From: Nocardioides sp. | Lineage (GTDB): Bacteria > Actinomycetota > Actinomycetes > Propionibacteriales > Nocardioidaceae | DNA length: 34,520 bases | NCBI GenBank assembly: GCA_030698375.1 | Contig: JAUYLL010000098.1 | Span: 1 to 34,520, forward strand | Direction of reading: 5' to 3' | Part shown: piece after piece, positions 1 to 8,385 of the stretch | How the letters are laid out: each line of letters starts with the position of its first letter | Position numbering within the stretch: position 1 is the stretch's first letter | Made by a program: the position numbers and the translations under genes | Notes under the pieces: generated by a model | Told to the model about the DNA's origin: nothing | Database searches by the model: none | What the model saw: only the letters and a program-made list of their open reading frames with translations

Positions 1-249
1 CAGCACCACCGCCTCGGACTCCGCCACCGCCGCCGCCGTGTCCGTGGTCGCCCGCAGACGCCCACCCGCCACACACGCAGCCAGCTTCTCCGAGAGCTGG
101 TGCTCGCCCGGGAACGGCGCCACCCCGTCGTTGACCAGGCCCACCACCCGCTCATCGATGTCCGCACCGATCACCGAGTGCCCCGCATCAGCGAACTGCA
201 CCGCCAACGGCAACCCGATCTTGCCCAACGCCACCACGCAGATCTGCAT
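1..249 (-). CDS. Nucleotide-sugar 6-dehydrogenase, N-terminal fragment (UDP-HexNAc dehydrogenase type)
   Basis: Only the first 83 codons lie in the window; the gene runs off the left edge. The N-terminus is a Rossmann NAD-binding segment starting MQICVVALGKIGLPLAVQFA, followed by the family's ADID, VNDG and PFPGE signatures. These are typical of UDP-GlcNAc/UDP-ManNAc 6-dehydrogenases (WbpA, WecC, TviB). Such enzymes oxidise the C6 hydroxyl of a UDP-sugar to a carboxylate in two NAD-dependent steps in the cytoplasm. The catalytic Cys region is outside the window. It is the fourth gene of a leftward operon after an aminotransferase, an oxidoreductase and a 2-epimerase, which favours a UDP-GlcNAc 6-dehydrogenase role in diamino-uronate synthesis. 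Substrate specificity is inferred from context. Confidence 0.85.
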   Translation of the reverse strand, partial: MQICVVALGKIGLPLAVQFADAGHSVIGADIDERVVGLVNDGVAPFPGEHQLSEKLAACVAGGRLRATTDTAAAVAESEAVVL

Positions 250-309
250 GCGGTGATTCACCTTCCGTCCGGGTGCCGACCGGTCAGGACCGGCGAATCG
301 GTGGTCCGT

Positions 310-1398
310 TCAGTCAAGATGCTGTTCCAATGTGGCCATCGTGCGGGATCCGGCGTCTCCTTCTCCGTAGGGAGACGGTCGGGGCCCCGGGGGGGCTTGG
401 CGGATGGCGGTGTCGATCCACCGCTGAGCGTCCTCAAGGTCAGGGCGTGGGACCAGGGTGTTCCACCCTGCTTCCACGGTCTCCATCCACTCGGTTTCGG
501 TGCGCACAGTGGTGCAGGGGCGACCGAGGAGGAATGCTTCCTTCTGCAACCCTCCGGAGTCGGTCACGACTCCTCGGGAGCCCAGGACGGCAGCGACCAG
601 GTCGGCGTATGCCAGGGGTGGCCCCATGTGCAGGGCACCTGCGCTGAGGTCAAGGCCGTGCTCCTCGGCTCGCGCGACGAGGCGAGGATGTGCCAGCAGC
701 GCCACCGGCACCGGCAGCGCCGCGAGCGCGCCGAGGATGCCGCGCAAGATCACGGGGTCATCGGTGTTGTCCGGACGGTGCAACGTGGCCACCAGGTAGG
801 GCGCGTTTTGGTCGATGCCTGCCGGGAGCTCGGGCGTCGGATGCTCGCCGGCGAGCACGGCGTCGCGCACTCGATGACACACATCGACCATCACGTCGCC
901 CACGACCACGGTGCGATCGCCCAGACCCTCCCGCGTCAGGTGAGACCTGGCAGTCTCAGTCGGGGCCAGGAGCAGATCGGCAGCGTGATCGGTGAGCACT
1001 CGGTTGTGCTCCTCAGGCATCCGGCGGTTGAACGAACGGAGCCCTGCCTCCAGATGGGCGACCGGCACGTGCTGCTTGACTGCCGCGAGAGCGCCGGCGA
1101 GCGTCGAGTTGGTGTCGCCGTAGACGAGCACCCAGTCCGGACTTTGCTCGGCGATCACCGGCTCGATGCCGGTGAGGATCGCCCCCGTCTGGGCGCCATG
1201 GCTGCCGGAGCCGACACCCAGGTGCACATCCGGATCGGGGATGCCAAGGCCCGTGAAGAAGACATCCGACATCCGCAGGTCATAGTGCTGCCCGGTGTGC
1301 ACGATCACGTGCTCGTGGGACGTGTCACGCATGGCTGCGTGGATCGCAGCCAGCTTGACCAACTGAGGCCGCGCCCCCACCACGCTCAGCACCCTCAC
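310..1398 (-). CDS. UDP-HexNAc 2-epimerase, non-hydrolysing, WbpI-like
   Basis: A 362-residue GT-B-fold 2-epimerase. Visible motifs are VVGARPQLVK at the N-terminus, HTGQHYD, VYGDTNSTLAGALAA, HLEAGLRSFN, MPEEHNR with TDHAAD, and TDSGGLQKEAF near the C-terminus. The enzyme inverts C2 of a UDP-sugar in the cytoplasm. The GARPQ, GDTNSTLAGALAA and DSGG-QKEAF signatures resemble the branch containing WbpI, which acts on UDP-GlcNAc(3NAc)A, more than classical WecB. The start is GTG at 1398-1396, overlapping the preceding gene's stop in a GTGA junction and implying translational coupling. Neighbours (aminotransferase, oxidoreductase, 6-dehydrogenase) support a role in making UDP-ManNAc(3NAc)A or a related sugar. 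The family is near certain; the exact substrate is inferred. Confidence 0.92.
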   Translation of the reverse strand: MRVLSVVGARPQLVKLAAIHAAMRDTSHEHVIVHTGQHYDLRMSDVFFTGLGIPDPDVHLGVGSGSHGAQTGAILTGIEPVIAEQSPDWVLVYGDTNSTLAGALAAVKQHVPVAHLEAGLRSFNRRMPEEHNRVLTDHAADLLLAPTETARSHLTREGLGDRTVVVGDVMVDVCHRVRDAVLAGEHPTPELPAGIDQNAPYLVATLHRPDNTDDPVILRGILGALAALPVPVALLAHPRLVARAEEHGLDLSAGALHMGPPLAYADLVAAVLGSRGVVTDSGGLQKEAFLLGRPCTTVRTETEWMETVEAGWNTLVPRPDLEDAQRWIDTAIRQAPPGPRPSPYGEGDAGSRTMATLEQHLD

Positions 1399-2408
1399 AC
1401 CGTTCTCCCAACATCGTCGATGTCGATGCTGTGGCCCTTGGCGGCCGAGCGCAGGACGGCGTCGGCCACCGCGACCGTGCGCATCCCCTGGCGCAGGGTC
1501 ACGATGTGCTCGAGGGCGCCCTCGAGGCCGGCCACGGCGTCACGGAATCGCTCGTGCTCGACCAGCAGCGGCTCCCGCTTGGTCAACGCGAACCGGGTGC
1601 TGTCGCCCTCCGAGACGCCACGGAACGCCGCGATCGCCTCCCACCCGATCGGGTCGGAGCCGTTCGCGTGGAAGGTCAGGTCCGCGGTCAACGTGTCAGC
1701 CACGAAACAGCCGTGGGTGCCGGTCACCGCGGTGAACCGCTCCTTGAACGGGCTCAACCAGTTCACCAGGTGGTTGGTGATCACCCCACCCGCCAGACGA
1801 CCCGCGATCGAGACCATGTCCTCGTGCGGGTTCTCCGACTTGTGGAACGTCTGCGCCGCCACCGACGTGAACGGCTGCCCGCTCACCCAGGCGGTCAGAT
1901 CGATGTCATGGGTGGCCAGGTCGAGGACCACACCCACGTCACTGATGCGCTGCGGGAACGGACCCTGACGCCGCGTCACCACCTGGTAGACCTCACCCAG
2001 GTCACCGTTCTCCAACCGCGCCCGCAACGACTGCAACGCCGGGTTGTACCGCTCGATGTGACCCACCCCGGCCACCAACCCCGCGGACTCGAACGCCTCC
2101 AACAACCCCTGAGCCTCGACGGGGTCCTTGGCCAACGGCTTCTCGATCAACGCCGCCACCCCCGCCTCAGCCAGGCGCAGCCCCACCTCGTGGTGCAACG
2201 CCGTGGGACAGGCCACCACCGCGTAGTCGATCCCCAGCGCCAACAGCTCCTCGAGGTCGCCAACCACCTCGACCCCCATCACCGGCTCACCAGCCGCCGC
2301 GACCTGAGGGTCGACGATCCCGACCAGCTCCACACCCTCGAGGCCCTTCAGCACCCGAGCATGGTTGCGGCCCATCGACCCCAACCCGATCAAACCCGCA
2401 CGCAACAT
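1395..2408 (-). CDS. Gfo/Idh/MocA-family UDP-sugar 3-dehydrogenase
   Basis: An NAD-dependent oxidoreductase of about 337 residues. The N-terminal Rossmann motif is GLIGLGSMGRNHARVL, followed by EKPLAKDP, which carries the Lys-Pro typical of the family. The segment GHIERYNP...GPFPQRISDVGVVLDLATHDID resembles UDP-GlcNAc 3-dehydrogenases (GnnA) and the functionally equivalent WbpB. It should oxidise C3 of a UDP-HexNAc or its uronate to the 3-ketone used by the adjacent aminotransferase. The ATG at 2408 is preferred because GGGGAG sits just upstream. An in-frame ATG at 2426 overlaps the upstream stop and would add six residues. The gene overlaps the next one by 4 bp. Whether the substrate is UDP-GlcNAc or UDP-GlcNAcA cannot be told from sequence alone. 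Confidence 0.9.
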   Translation of the reverse strand: MLRAGLIGLGSMGRNHARVLKGLEGVELVGIVDPQVAAAGEPVMGVEVVGDLEELLALGIDYAVVACPTALHHEVGLRLAEAGVAALIEKPLAKDPVEAQGLLEAFESAGLVAGVGHIERYNPALQSLRARLENGDLGEVYQVVTRRQGPFPQRISDVGVVLDLATHDIDLTAWVSGQPFTSVAAQTFHKSENPHEDMVSIAGRLAGGVITNHLVNWLSPFKERFTAVTGTHGCFVADTLTADLTFHANGSDPIGWEAIAAFRGVSEGDSTRFALTKREPLLVEHERFRDAVAGLEGALEHIVTLRQGMRTVAVADAVLRSAAKGHSIDIDDVGRTV

Positions 2409-2422
2409 CTGACTCCCCGTCC

Positions 2423-3562
2423 TCATGCGCCACCCCCGGAAACAGCGGTACCGGAAACCGCGGTGGTCACGGCTTCGATCACCCGATCGATGTCAGCCTC
2501 GCTCAGCGCCGGGTGCACCGGCAACGACAACACCTCAGTGGTCGCGGTCTCGGTCACCGGCAGGTCCCAGTCCTTGTTGTGCGGGTGCGCACCAGGCACG
2601 AACGGTCGCAGCCGGTGGATCGGGGTCGGGTAGTACACCGCCGAGCCCACCCCGGCATCCTTCAACGACTCCTGCACCGCATCGCGGCGCCCCCCCGCGA
2701 CGCGGATCGTGTACTGGTGGAACACGTGCACCGCGCCCTCGGCCACCGGCGGCACCCTCACCCCGGCCAACCCGCCCAGACCGGCATCCAGACGCGCCGC
2801 GTTCGCCCGACGCGCCTCGTTCCAACCCGCCAGCTTCGACAACTGCACCCGCCCGATCGCCGCAGCCACATCAGTCAGCCGCGTGTTCGTGCCCACCACC
2901 TCGTTGGCATAACGCTGCTCCATCCCCTGGTTGCGCAACAACCGCAACATCCGCGCAGTCTCCGCATCACCGGTGGTGACCATCCCACCCTCGAGGGAAT
3001 GCATGTTCTTGGTCGGATAGAAGCTGAACGCCGCCGTCGCCCCGAACGACCCCACCGGCCGGCCCTGCCACGCCGCGCCATGAGCCTGCGCAGCATCCTC
3101 GATCACCGACAAACCATGCTCCACCGCAAGCTCACCGATCGCAGTCATGTCCGCCGGGTGCCCATACAGGTGCACCGGCATCACCGCCTTGGTCCGCCCG
3201 GTCACCGCCGCAGCAGCCGCCTCGGCATCGATGCAGAACGACTCAGCCTCGATGTCGACAAACACCGGGTCCGCCCCCACCAACCGGATCGCGTTCGCCG
3301 ACGCAGCGAACGAGAACGAGGGCACCAACACCTCATCACCCGGCCCCACACCCATCGCCAACAACCCCAGATGCAACGCCGAGGTCCCCGAGTTCACCGC
3401 CACACAATGAACCCCACCCACATGGGCAGAGAACTCCTCCTCGAAACCCTTCACCTCCGGGCCCTGGACCACCATCCCGCTACGCAACACACGCACCGCC
3501 GCCTCGATCTCGGCATCACTGATCTCCGGCTTGGCCGGCGGGATAAAAGGGGTCTCAGACAC
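2423..3562 (-). CDS. DegT/DnrJ/EryC1-family UDP-3-keto-sugar aminotransferase, WbpE-like
   Basis: A 379-residue PLP enzyme, the normal length for the family. Motifs are NSGTSALHLGLLA (PLP phosphate binding), VPSFSFAASANAI, IEDAAQAHGA and FSFYPTKNMHSLEGG, where Lys185 is the predicted Schiff-base lysine. It transfers an amino group, usually from glutamate, to a keto-sugar nucleotide. Pairing with the Gfo/Idh/MocA gene 14 bp downstream indicates amination at C3, as in WbpB/WbpE or GnnA/GnnB. The frame is open further upstream, but GTG at 3562 gives the canonical N-terminus (SETPFIPPAKPEISDAE) and leaves a 148-bp divergent promoter region with cysD. This looks like the first gene of the leftward operon. 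Confidence 0.92.
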   Translation of the reverse strand: MSETPFIPPAKPEISDAEIEAAVRVLRSGMVVQGPEVKGFEEEFSAHVGGVHCVAVNSGTSALHLGLLAMGVGPGDEVLVPSFSFAASANAIRLVGADPVFVDIEAESFCIDAEAAAAAVTGRTKAVMPVHLYGHPADMTAIGELAVEHGLSVIEDAAQAHGAAWQGRPVGSFGATAAFSFYPTKNMHSLEGGMVTTGDAETARMLRLLRNQGMEQRYANEVVGTNTRLTDVAAAIGRVQLSKLAGWNEARRANAARLDAGLGGLAGVRVPPVAEGAVHVFHQYTIRVAGGRRDAVQESLKDAGVGSAVYYPTPIHRLRPFVPGAHPHNKDWDLPVTETATTEVLSLPVHPALSEADIDRVIEAVTTAVSGTAVSGGGA

Positions 3563-3710
3563 GAGGCGCGACCCTAGCCCACAGGCACCCCTCTCGCCCG
3601 TCCAAGCGTAAAGTCGCACCTTCGTGAGCGCGCATGGTGGTCCCCACCACTCGCACGGTCCAGTCGCGGCTAGCATGTCGCGTGCTCCCGACGAGAGGCG
3701 CTGCAAACTC
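3563..3710. promoter_or_regulatory. Divergent control region between the aminotransferase operon and cysDN
   Basis: This 148-bp spacer separates the leftward diamino-sugar operon from rightward cysDN and must hold promoters for both, although I cannot place convincing -35/-10 boxes. A short hairpin (TGGTGG at 3635-3640, loop TCC, CCACCA at 3644-3649) lies about 60 bases before the cysD start. It is too small to call a riboswitch or attenuator. Confidence 0.4.
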
Positions 3711-4625
3711 ATGACGTCCACCCACGCGGACTACCGCCTGAGCCAGCTGGACCAGCTGGAGGCGGAGTCCATCCACATCTCCCGCGAGGTCGCGGCCGAG
3801 TTCGAGAAGCCGGTACTGATGTTCTCCGGTGGCAAGGACTCCATCGTCATGCTGCGGCTGGCGGAGAAGGCCTTCTACCCGGCGAAGATCCCGTTCCCGA
3901 TGCTTCAGGTCGACACCGGCTACGACTTCCCCGAGGTCCTGGCCTGCCGTGACAACTGGGTCAACCGCCTCGGTGTGCGCATGATCGTCGCCTCGGTCGA
4001 GGAGGCGATCGCCAACAAGGTCGTCGTCGACGACGGCAAGACGAGCCGCAACCGCCTCCAGATCGGCACCCTGCTGCACGCCATCGAGGAGGAGGGCTTC
4101 ACCGCCGCCTTCGGTGGCGGCCGCCGCGACGAGGAGAAAGCCCGCGCCAAGGAGCGCGTCTACTCCCACCGCGACGAGTTCGGCCAGTGGGACCCGAAGA
4201 TGCAGCGCCCCGAGCTGTGGAGCCTCTACAACGGCCGGCTCCACGCGGGCGAGCACATGCGGATCTTCCCGCTCAGCAACTGGACCGAGCTCGACATCTG
4301 GCACTACATCGGCCAGGAGGGCATCGAGATCCCCTCGATCTACTTCTCCCACCAGCGCCGGGTCTTCGAGCGCGACGGGATGCTGCTCTCCGAGAGCGAC
4401 TACAACCCGCTCAAGCCCGGCGAAGAGGTCACCGAGCGCACGGTGCGCTTCCGCACTGTCGGCGACCTGACCCTGACCGGGTGCGTGGAGTCCCCGGCTG
4501 CCACGATCCCCGAGATCATCGACGAGGTCGCCGCGTCCCGGATCACCGAGCGTGGCGCCACACGCGGTGACGACCGGTTCAGCGAGGCCGCCATGGAGGA
4601 CCGGAAGAAGGAGGGCTACTTCTGA
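3711..4625 (+). CDS. cysD: Sulfate adenylyltransferase small subunit (CysD)
   Basis: A 304-residue protein of the PAPS-reductase/ATP-pyrophosphatase fold. The PP-loop SGGKDS is at residues 39-44. Also present are DTGYDFPE, the FGGGRRDEEKARAKER loop, SNWTELDIW and HQRRVF, all characteristic of CysD. With CysN it forms APS from ATP and sulfate in the cytoplasm. The ATG at 3711 is chosen because MTSTHADYRLSQLDQLE matches the family N-terminus; the frame extends 29 codons upstream to another ATG without family-like sequence. Its TGA overlaps the cysN ATG by one base (TGATG). Codon use is strongly G/C-ending. No cysC, cysH or sulfotransferase is in the window, so sulfation of the polysaccharide cannot be argued from location alone. 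Confidence 0.97.
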   Translation: MTSTHADYRLSQLDQLEAESIHISREVAAEFEKPVLMFSGGKDSIVMLRLAEKAFYPAKIPFPMLQVDTGYDFPEVLACRDNWVNRLGVRMIVASVEEAIANKVVVDDGKTSRNRLQIGTLLHAIEEEGFTAAFGGGRRDEEKARAKERVYSHRDEFGQWDPKMQRPELWSLYNGRLHAGEHMRIFPLSNWTELDIWHYIGQEGIEIPSIYFSHQRRVFERDGMLLSESDYNPLKPGEEVTERTVRFRTVGDLTLTGCVESPAATIPEIIDEVAASRITERGATRGDDRFSEAAMEDRKKEGYF

Positions 4626-5932
4626 TGGCCACCAACGAGAACACTGCACTGTCCGCCGCCAAGACCCAGGGCGGCCAGAAGATGGACATGCTGCGCTTCG
4701 CCACCGCCGGCTCGGTCGACGACGGCAAGTCGACCCTCATCGGGCGTCTCCTGCTCGACTCCAAGGCGATCTTCGAGGACCAGCTGGCCGCCGTGGAGCA
4801 GTCCAGCCAGTCCAAGGGCTTCGACTACACCGACCTGTCGCTGCTGACCGACGGACTGCGCTCCGAGCGCGAGCAGGGCATCACCATCGACGTGGCCTAC
4901 CGCTACTTCGCGACCCCGAAGCGCAAGTTCATCATCGCCGACACCCCCGGCCACGTGCAGTACACCCGCAACATGGTTACCGGCGCCTCGACCGCGGACC
5001 TCGGCCTCGTGCTGGTCGACGCCCGCCAGGGCCTCACCGAGCAGTCGCGTCGCCACGCGGTGATCCTGTCGCTGCTGCGGGTCCCCCACCTGGTGCTCGC
5101 GGTCAACAAGATGGACCTCGTCGACTACGACCAGGCCACCTACGACAAGATCCACGCCGAGTTCACCTCGTTCGCCACCAAGCTCGCCATCCCGGACCTG
5201 GAGATCATCCCGATCTCGGCGCTCAAGGGCGACAACGTCGTGGTGCGCAGCGAGAACATGCCCTGGTACGAGGGGCAGTCCCTCATTCACCACCTCGAGA
5301 ACGTCCACGTCGCCTCCGACCGCGACCTCGTCGACACCCGCTTCCCGGTGCAGTACGTGGTGCGACCCAAGTCGGACGACTTCCACGACTACCGCGGCTA
5401 CGCCGGCATGGTCGCCGGCGGCGTCCTCAAGCCCGGTGACGAGGTCATGGCGCTGCCGAGCGGCCTGACGTCCAAGATCGCCGGCATCGACCTGCACGAG
5501 AAGGAGATCGCCGAGGCGTTCCCGCCCATGAGCGTCACCGTCCGACTCGAGGACGACATCGACGTCTCCCGCGGGGACATGCTGTGCCGGCCGGCCAATG
5601 CCCCGAAGCCGAGCCAGGACATCGATGCGATGGTGTGTTGGATGACGAACGAGCCGCTGCGCCCACGGCAGAAGCTCGCCATCAAGCACACGACCCGCAG
5701 TGGTCGAGCGCTAGTGAAGGACATCCAGTACCGCCTGGACGTGAACACGCTGCATCGGGACCAGGAGACAAAGGAACTCGGGCTCAACGAGATTGGCCGG
5801 GTCCAGTTGCGGACCACCGTTCCGCTGCTCTGTGATCCCTACTCGAAGAATCGTACGACCGGGTCATTTATATTGATCGACGAGGCGACTGGCACCACCG
5901 TTGGTGCCGGAATGATCAACTCGGGCACGTGA
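4625..5932 (+). CDS. cysN: Sulfate adenylyltransferase large subunit, GTPase (CysN)
   Basis: A 435-residue EF-Tu-like GTPase driving ATP sulfurylase. G1 is AGSVDDGKST (about residues 28-37), G2 lies in GITIDVAYRYF, G3 is DTPGH (106-110), G4 is NKMD (161-164) and G5 is SALKG. Beta-barrel domains follow, ending GAGMINSGT. There is no C-terminal APS kinase, so this is CysN, not a CysNC fusion. Translation is coupled to cysD. Composition changes inside the gene. Up to about base 5640 nearly every codon ends in G or C; afterwards codons such as CTA, ACA, GAA, ATT, TTT and ATA become common while the protein stays conserved. This suggests the 3' end was imported with the downstream low-GC glycan block. 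Confidence 0.97.
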   Translation: MATNENTALSAAKTQGGQKMDMLRFATAGSVDDGKSTLIGRLLLDSKAIFEDQLAAVEQSSQSKGFDYTDLSLLTDGLRSEREQGITIDVAYRYFATPKRKFIIADTPGHVQYTRNMVTGASTADLGLVLVDARQGLTEQSRRHAVILSLLRVPHLVLAVNKMDLVDYDQATYDKIHAEFTSFATKLAIPDLEIIPISALKGDNVVVRSENMPWYEGQSLIHHLENVHVASDRDLVDTRFPVQYVVRPKSDDFHDYRGYAGMVAGGVLKPGDEVMALPSGLTSKIAGIDLHEKEIAEAFPPMSVTVRLEDDIDVSRGDMLCRPANAPKPSQDIDAMVCWMTNEPLRPRQKLAIKHTTRSGRALVKDIQYRLDVNTLHRDQETKELGLNEIGRVQLRTTVPLLCDPYSKNRTTGSFILIDEATGTTVGAGMINSGT

Positions 5933-5950
5933 TCGATCGACCGGATTTTC

Positions 5951-7321
5951 ATGAGCGAGCGAAAGACTCGGATGCCAGGCAACGAGCCAAGCGATGTCGC
6001 TAGTCGCTCAATGCGTCCCTGTACGAGCCCGAGCCCGCCCAACAGATCGACAAGAGTTCCCAAGAACATCCTCCCGAAGCCCAAAACCCGACGGCCCGCG
6101 ATCACGACAACGCTCGTTTTCCTGATTCCCATCATGGCTGCAGTTGGGCCCCAGCTGCCTGGCCTTGGCCCCCTGTTTGGATTCAGAATCGGCGCGCTCT
6201 TACTCGGTGCAATATCGCTGACTTATCCTCCGCCGAGCCACGGTTCGCCTTTTCGGACACACACGCTCACCCTGTCGATTCTATGGATGCTCATCGGCAC
6301 GATCTTGAGCGCCCTGGCAATCGATACGAGTGCAGCCAGTCGGACAATGCTTGCGGTAGTCACCGGAATCATTCTAATCCTCGCTACTCAACGAATTGCT
6401 GCGGCTGAACCGCGCGCGCTCGACTGGCTCATTGGCGGATGGATTGGATCGCTTTTCGTCACTACGCCAATCGCCATTTGGGAACTGACCACAGGCCAGC
6501 ATCTGCCGAACTACTATCGAGCCACTTCAAGCATCGCCTCGGGCCTACCCGCCGCCACGTTCTTCAATCCCAACGCCTACGCCATATACTTGCTTGCGGT
6601 TCAGGTAGCCCTATTGTGGCACTATTCACAATCTCGGACCACCAGAGGACGCGTTCTCACCATTGCCGCATCCGCGCTTTGCGGATTCTTGATTGTGATG
6701 ACCAGTTCGCGGTTGTGTGTCATTGGATTCTGCATCCTCATTCTCACATACGTGCTGGTCAGCCGCGCACGACTGTCGCGAGTGTTCTTACCGGTGGCAG
6801 TATTAAGCGTTCTTGGGTGGATGTACGGCCCAGTAGTTGCTGACGCAGCCATCGATCTAGTTCCGTTAGACGTTCAAAACGCGTCGTTCCAGGTCCTGGC
6901 GCAGGAATTGCAAGAAAGCGACGGATCGGGAGCCCGCAGGGTGGAGCTCAACAAAACGTCCGTATGGCTCGTATGGGCCAGCGGAGGCATCGGCGTTGGC
7001 CCTGGCAACTTCGGCGCCGCCGTGCTCGCGCTCGATCCACCGTACAACACAGGCGCCATACTTTCTCCACACAGTTTCATTGGCGAACTCCTGTCAGAAT
7101 TTGGAATTCTGCTCTTTGCCGGCTTCTTGAGTTACATCGCCGCCGCCGCCCGCGTGGTCTTTCGCTCTAACTCCCCCACGAAGCCCGTTCTAATTTCAGC
7201 ATTTTTGGCGTATATTCCGGCAAGTTTTGCGAATAGCGGCTATCTCACCTCTTCGACAATGTGGGCACTGGCGGCAACCCTGGTTCTATTGATTTCCAAA
7301 GCGGAGTTGAGAACGCCTTGA
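5951..7321 (+). CDS. Wzy/O-antigen-ligase-like polysaccharide polymerase
   Basis: A polytopic membrane protein of up to 456 residues with roughly ten hydrophobic segments. A large external loop lies between segments at about residues 295-375 and contains GVGPGNFGAAV and the HSFIGELLSEFGI segment. That pattern is typical of the Wzy_C/O-antigen ligase superfamily, which polymerises lipid-linked repeat units outside the membrane. Overall similarity within the family is always low, so the call rests on topology, the HSF-x-GELLSEFG-like loop end and location. The N-terminal 50 residues are basic, Pro/Ser-rich and hydrophilic. No good ribosome-binding site precedes the ATG at 5951, so the true start may lie at an internal ATG. 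It begins 18 bp after cysN and overlaps the next gene. Confidence 0.8.
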   Translation: MSERKTRMPGNEPSDVASRSMRPCTSPSPPNRSTRVPKNILPKPKTRRPAITTTLVFLIPIMAAVGPQLPGLGPLFGFRIGALLLGAISLTYPPPSHGSPFRTHTLTLSILWMLIGTILSALAIDTSAASRTMLAVVTGIILILATQRIAAAEPRALDWLIGGWIGSLFVTTPIAIWELTTGQHLPNYYRATSSIASGLPAATFFNPNAYAIYLLAVQVALLWHYSQSRTTRGRVLTIAASALCGFLIVMTSSRLCVIGFCILILTYVLVSRARLSRVFLPVAVLSVLGWMYGPVVADAAIDLVPLDVQNASFQVLAQELQESDGSGARRVELNKTSVWLVWASGGIGVGPGNFGAAVLALDPPYNTGAILSPHSFIGELLSEFGILLFAGFLSYIAAAARVVFRSNSPTKPVLISAFLAYIPASFANSGYLTSSTMWALAATLVLLISKAELRTP

Positions 7322-8385
7322 GACCGGAACTGGGGATTGGCCCTGCCAACTACGCGAGCCAGGCAACGCAGTGGGCCCTAGCCGCGAGACGGCATGGCGG
7401 ACTGGCAGCGGCATCCTTTAGCTTTCGCCCGAATATCGCCGCCGCACTGCGCAGCCGACCCAAGGTTCGCAGTGATACTGACCTTGAATTCGCGAACCCG
7501 CGATTCCAGACAGTTCTAGGTCGACACCGAACAAGACATGCACTATCAAAAATACCGAGTCTTATGCTGGATGGCTTTGTGCCAATTGGGTCCCGGCCCG
7601 GCGGCCCCATCGATACAGACCTTGAATACCTATACCGCTCTGGCACCAGGCTGGCGCTAATTTCTCACGGGTCGGACTTGCGCCATCCTGACCGCCACAT
7701 GGAATGGTGTGAGCACTCATACTTTCGAGCGGCGCCAGAGGCGTGGACAACCGCTCTGCGCCAGCAAGTTGAACGAAACGAACATACGCTTCACCAGTTC
7801 TCTGATATTCCGCTTTTCGTCAGCACCCCGGATTTGTTGATGCACCATCCCAACGCAACATGGCTCCCCCTAACCGTCGACTTGGAGTCACTCAGCGAGA
7901 TCGCTACAGAGTCGCTCTTCCAGCAGCGCAAGCCTCAGGTATTGCATATTCCAAGTCGGCGTAATCCTCCGATCAAGGGTACGCATATCATCGATCGCGT
8001 ACTTTGCGAGATGGACAAAGAAAACCTGATCGCCTACATCTCACCAGCCGCACAAAGTCACCCTGCAATGCTTCGCCGAATGGCCGAGGCTGACATTGTG
8101 GTGGACCAACTCCTGAGCGGCTCTTACGGAGCGACCACCGTCGAAGCGATGGCGCTCGGCCGCATAGTTGTGTGCGGAGTTCACGCCGAGGTGTCGCGAC
8201 GCCTGCCAGCGCCGCTGCCGGTGATCGAAGCTACTCCGCTGGATTTCGAGGAACGGATGCGCAACCTTATCCGGGACCCTCAGGTACACTTAGCTCTTTC
8301 GGGTCAGGGCCGCGATTATGTACAACGCTGGCATTCCGGTGTCGAGGCGTCAGATCAAATAGTCAGATGGTACGGGGCCTCTTGA
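7318..8385 (+). CDS. GT-B-type glycosyltransferase, divergent
   Basis: About 355 residues with a GT4-like C-terminal half. VLHIPSRRNPPIKGTHII resembles the linker-plus-first-strand motif of GT-B enzymes. Then come MAEADIVVDQLLSGSYGATTVEAMALGRIVVCGV, the donor-binding EAMALG region, and a C-terminal HSG-containing helix. The N-terminus IGPANYASQATQWA is common in actinobacterial transferases of this type. The frame is open from GTG at 7261. I prefer TTG at 7318 because it forms a TTGA overlap with the polymerase stop and has GGAG 11 bases upstream. It is likely to add one sugar of the repeat unit on the cytoplasmic face; donor and linkage are unknown. Its 3' end overlaps the convergent flippase gene by 23 bp. 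Confidence 0.78.
   Translation: MRPELGIGPANYASQATQWALAARRHGGLAAASFSFRPNIAAALRSRPKVRSDTDLEFANPRFQTVLGRHRTRHALSKIPSLMLDGFVPIGSRPGGPIDTDLEYLYRSGTRLALISHGSDLRHPDRHMEWCEHSYFRAAPEAWTTALRQQVERNEHTLHQFSDIPLFVSTPDLLMHHPNATWLPLTVDLESLSEIATESLFQQRKPQVLHIPSRRNPPIKGTHIIDRVLCEMDKENLIAYISPAAQSHPAMLRRMAEADIVVDQLLSGSYGATTVEAMALGRIVVCGVHAEVSRRLPAPLPVIEATPLDFEERMRNLIRDPQVHLALSGQGRDYVQRWHSGVEASDQIVRWYGAS

Noticed and set aside
100-1968. Long open frame on the plus strand opposite the epimerase and oxidoreductase genes
   Set aside because: It is antisense to two well-supported enzymes, and its composition (Arg/His/Pro-rich, no family signature) is typical of high-GC shadow frames.
3711-5932. cysDN as part of a polysaccharide sulfation system
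   Set aside because: No APS kinase or sulfotransferase is visible, and assimilatory sulfate activation explains the pair.
5839-6135. 98-codon minus-strand frame across the cysN-wzy junction
   Set aside because: It has no recognisable family and lies opposite the end of cysN and the hydrophilic leader of the polymerase.
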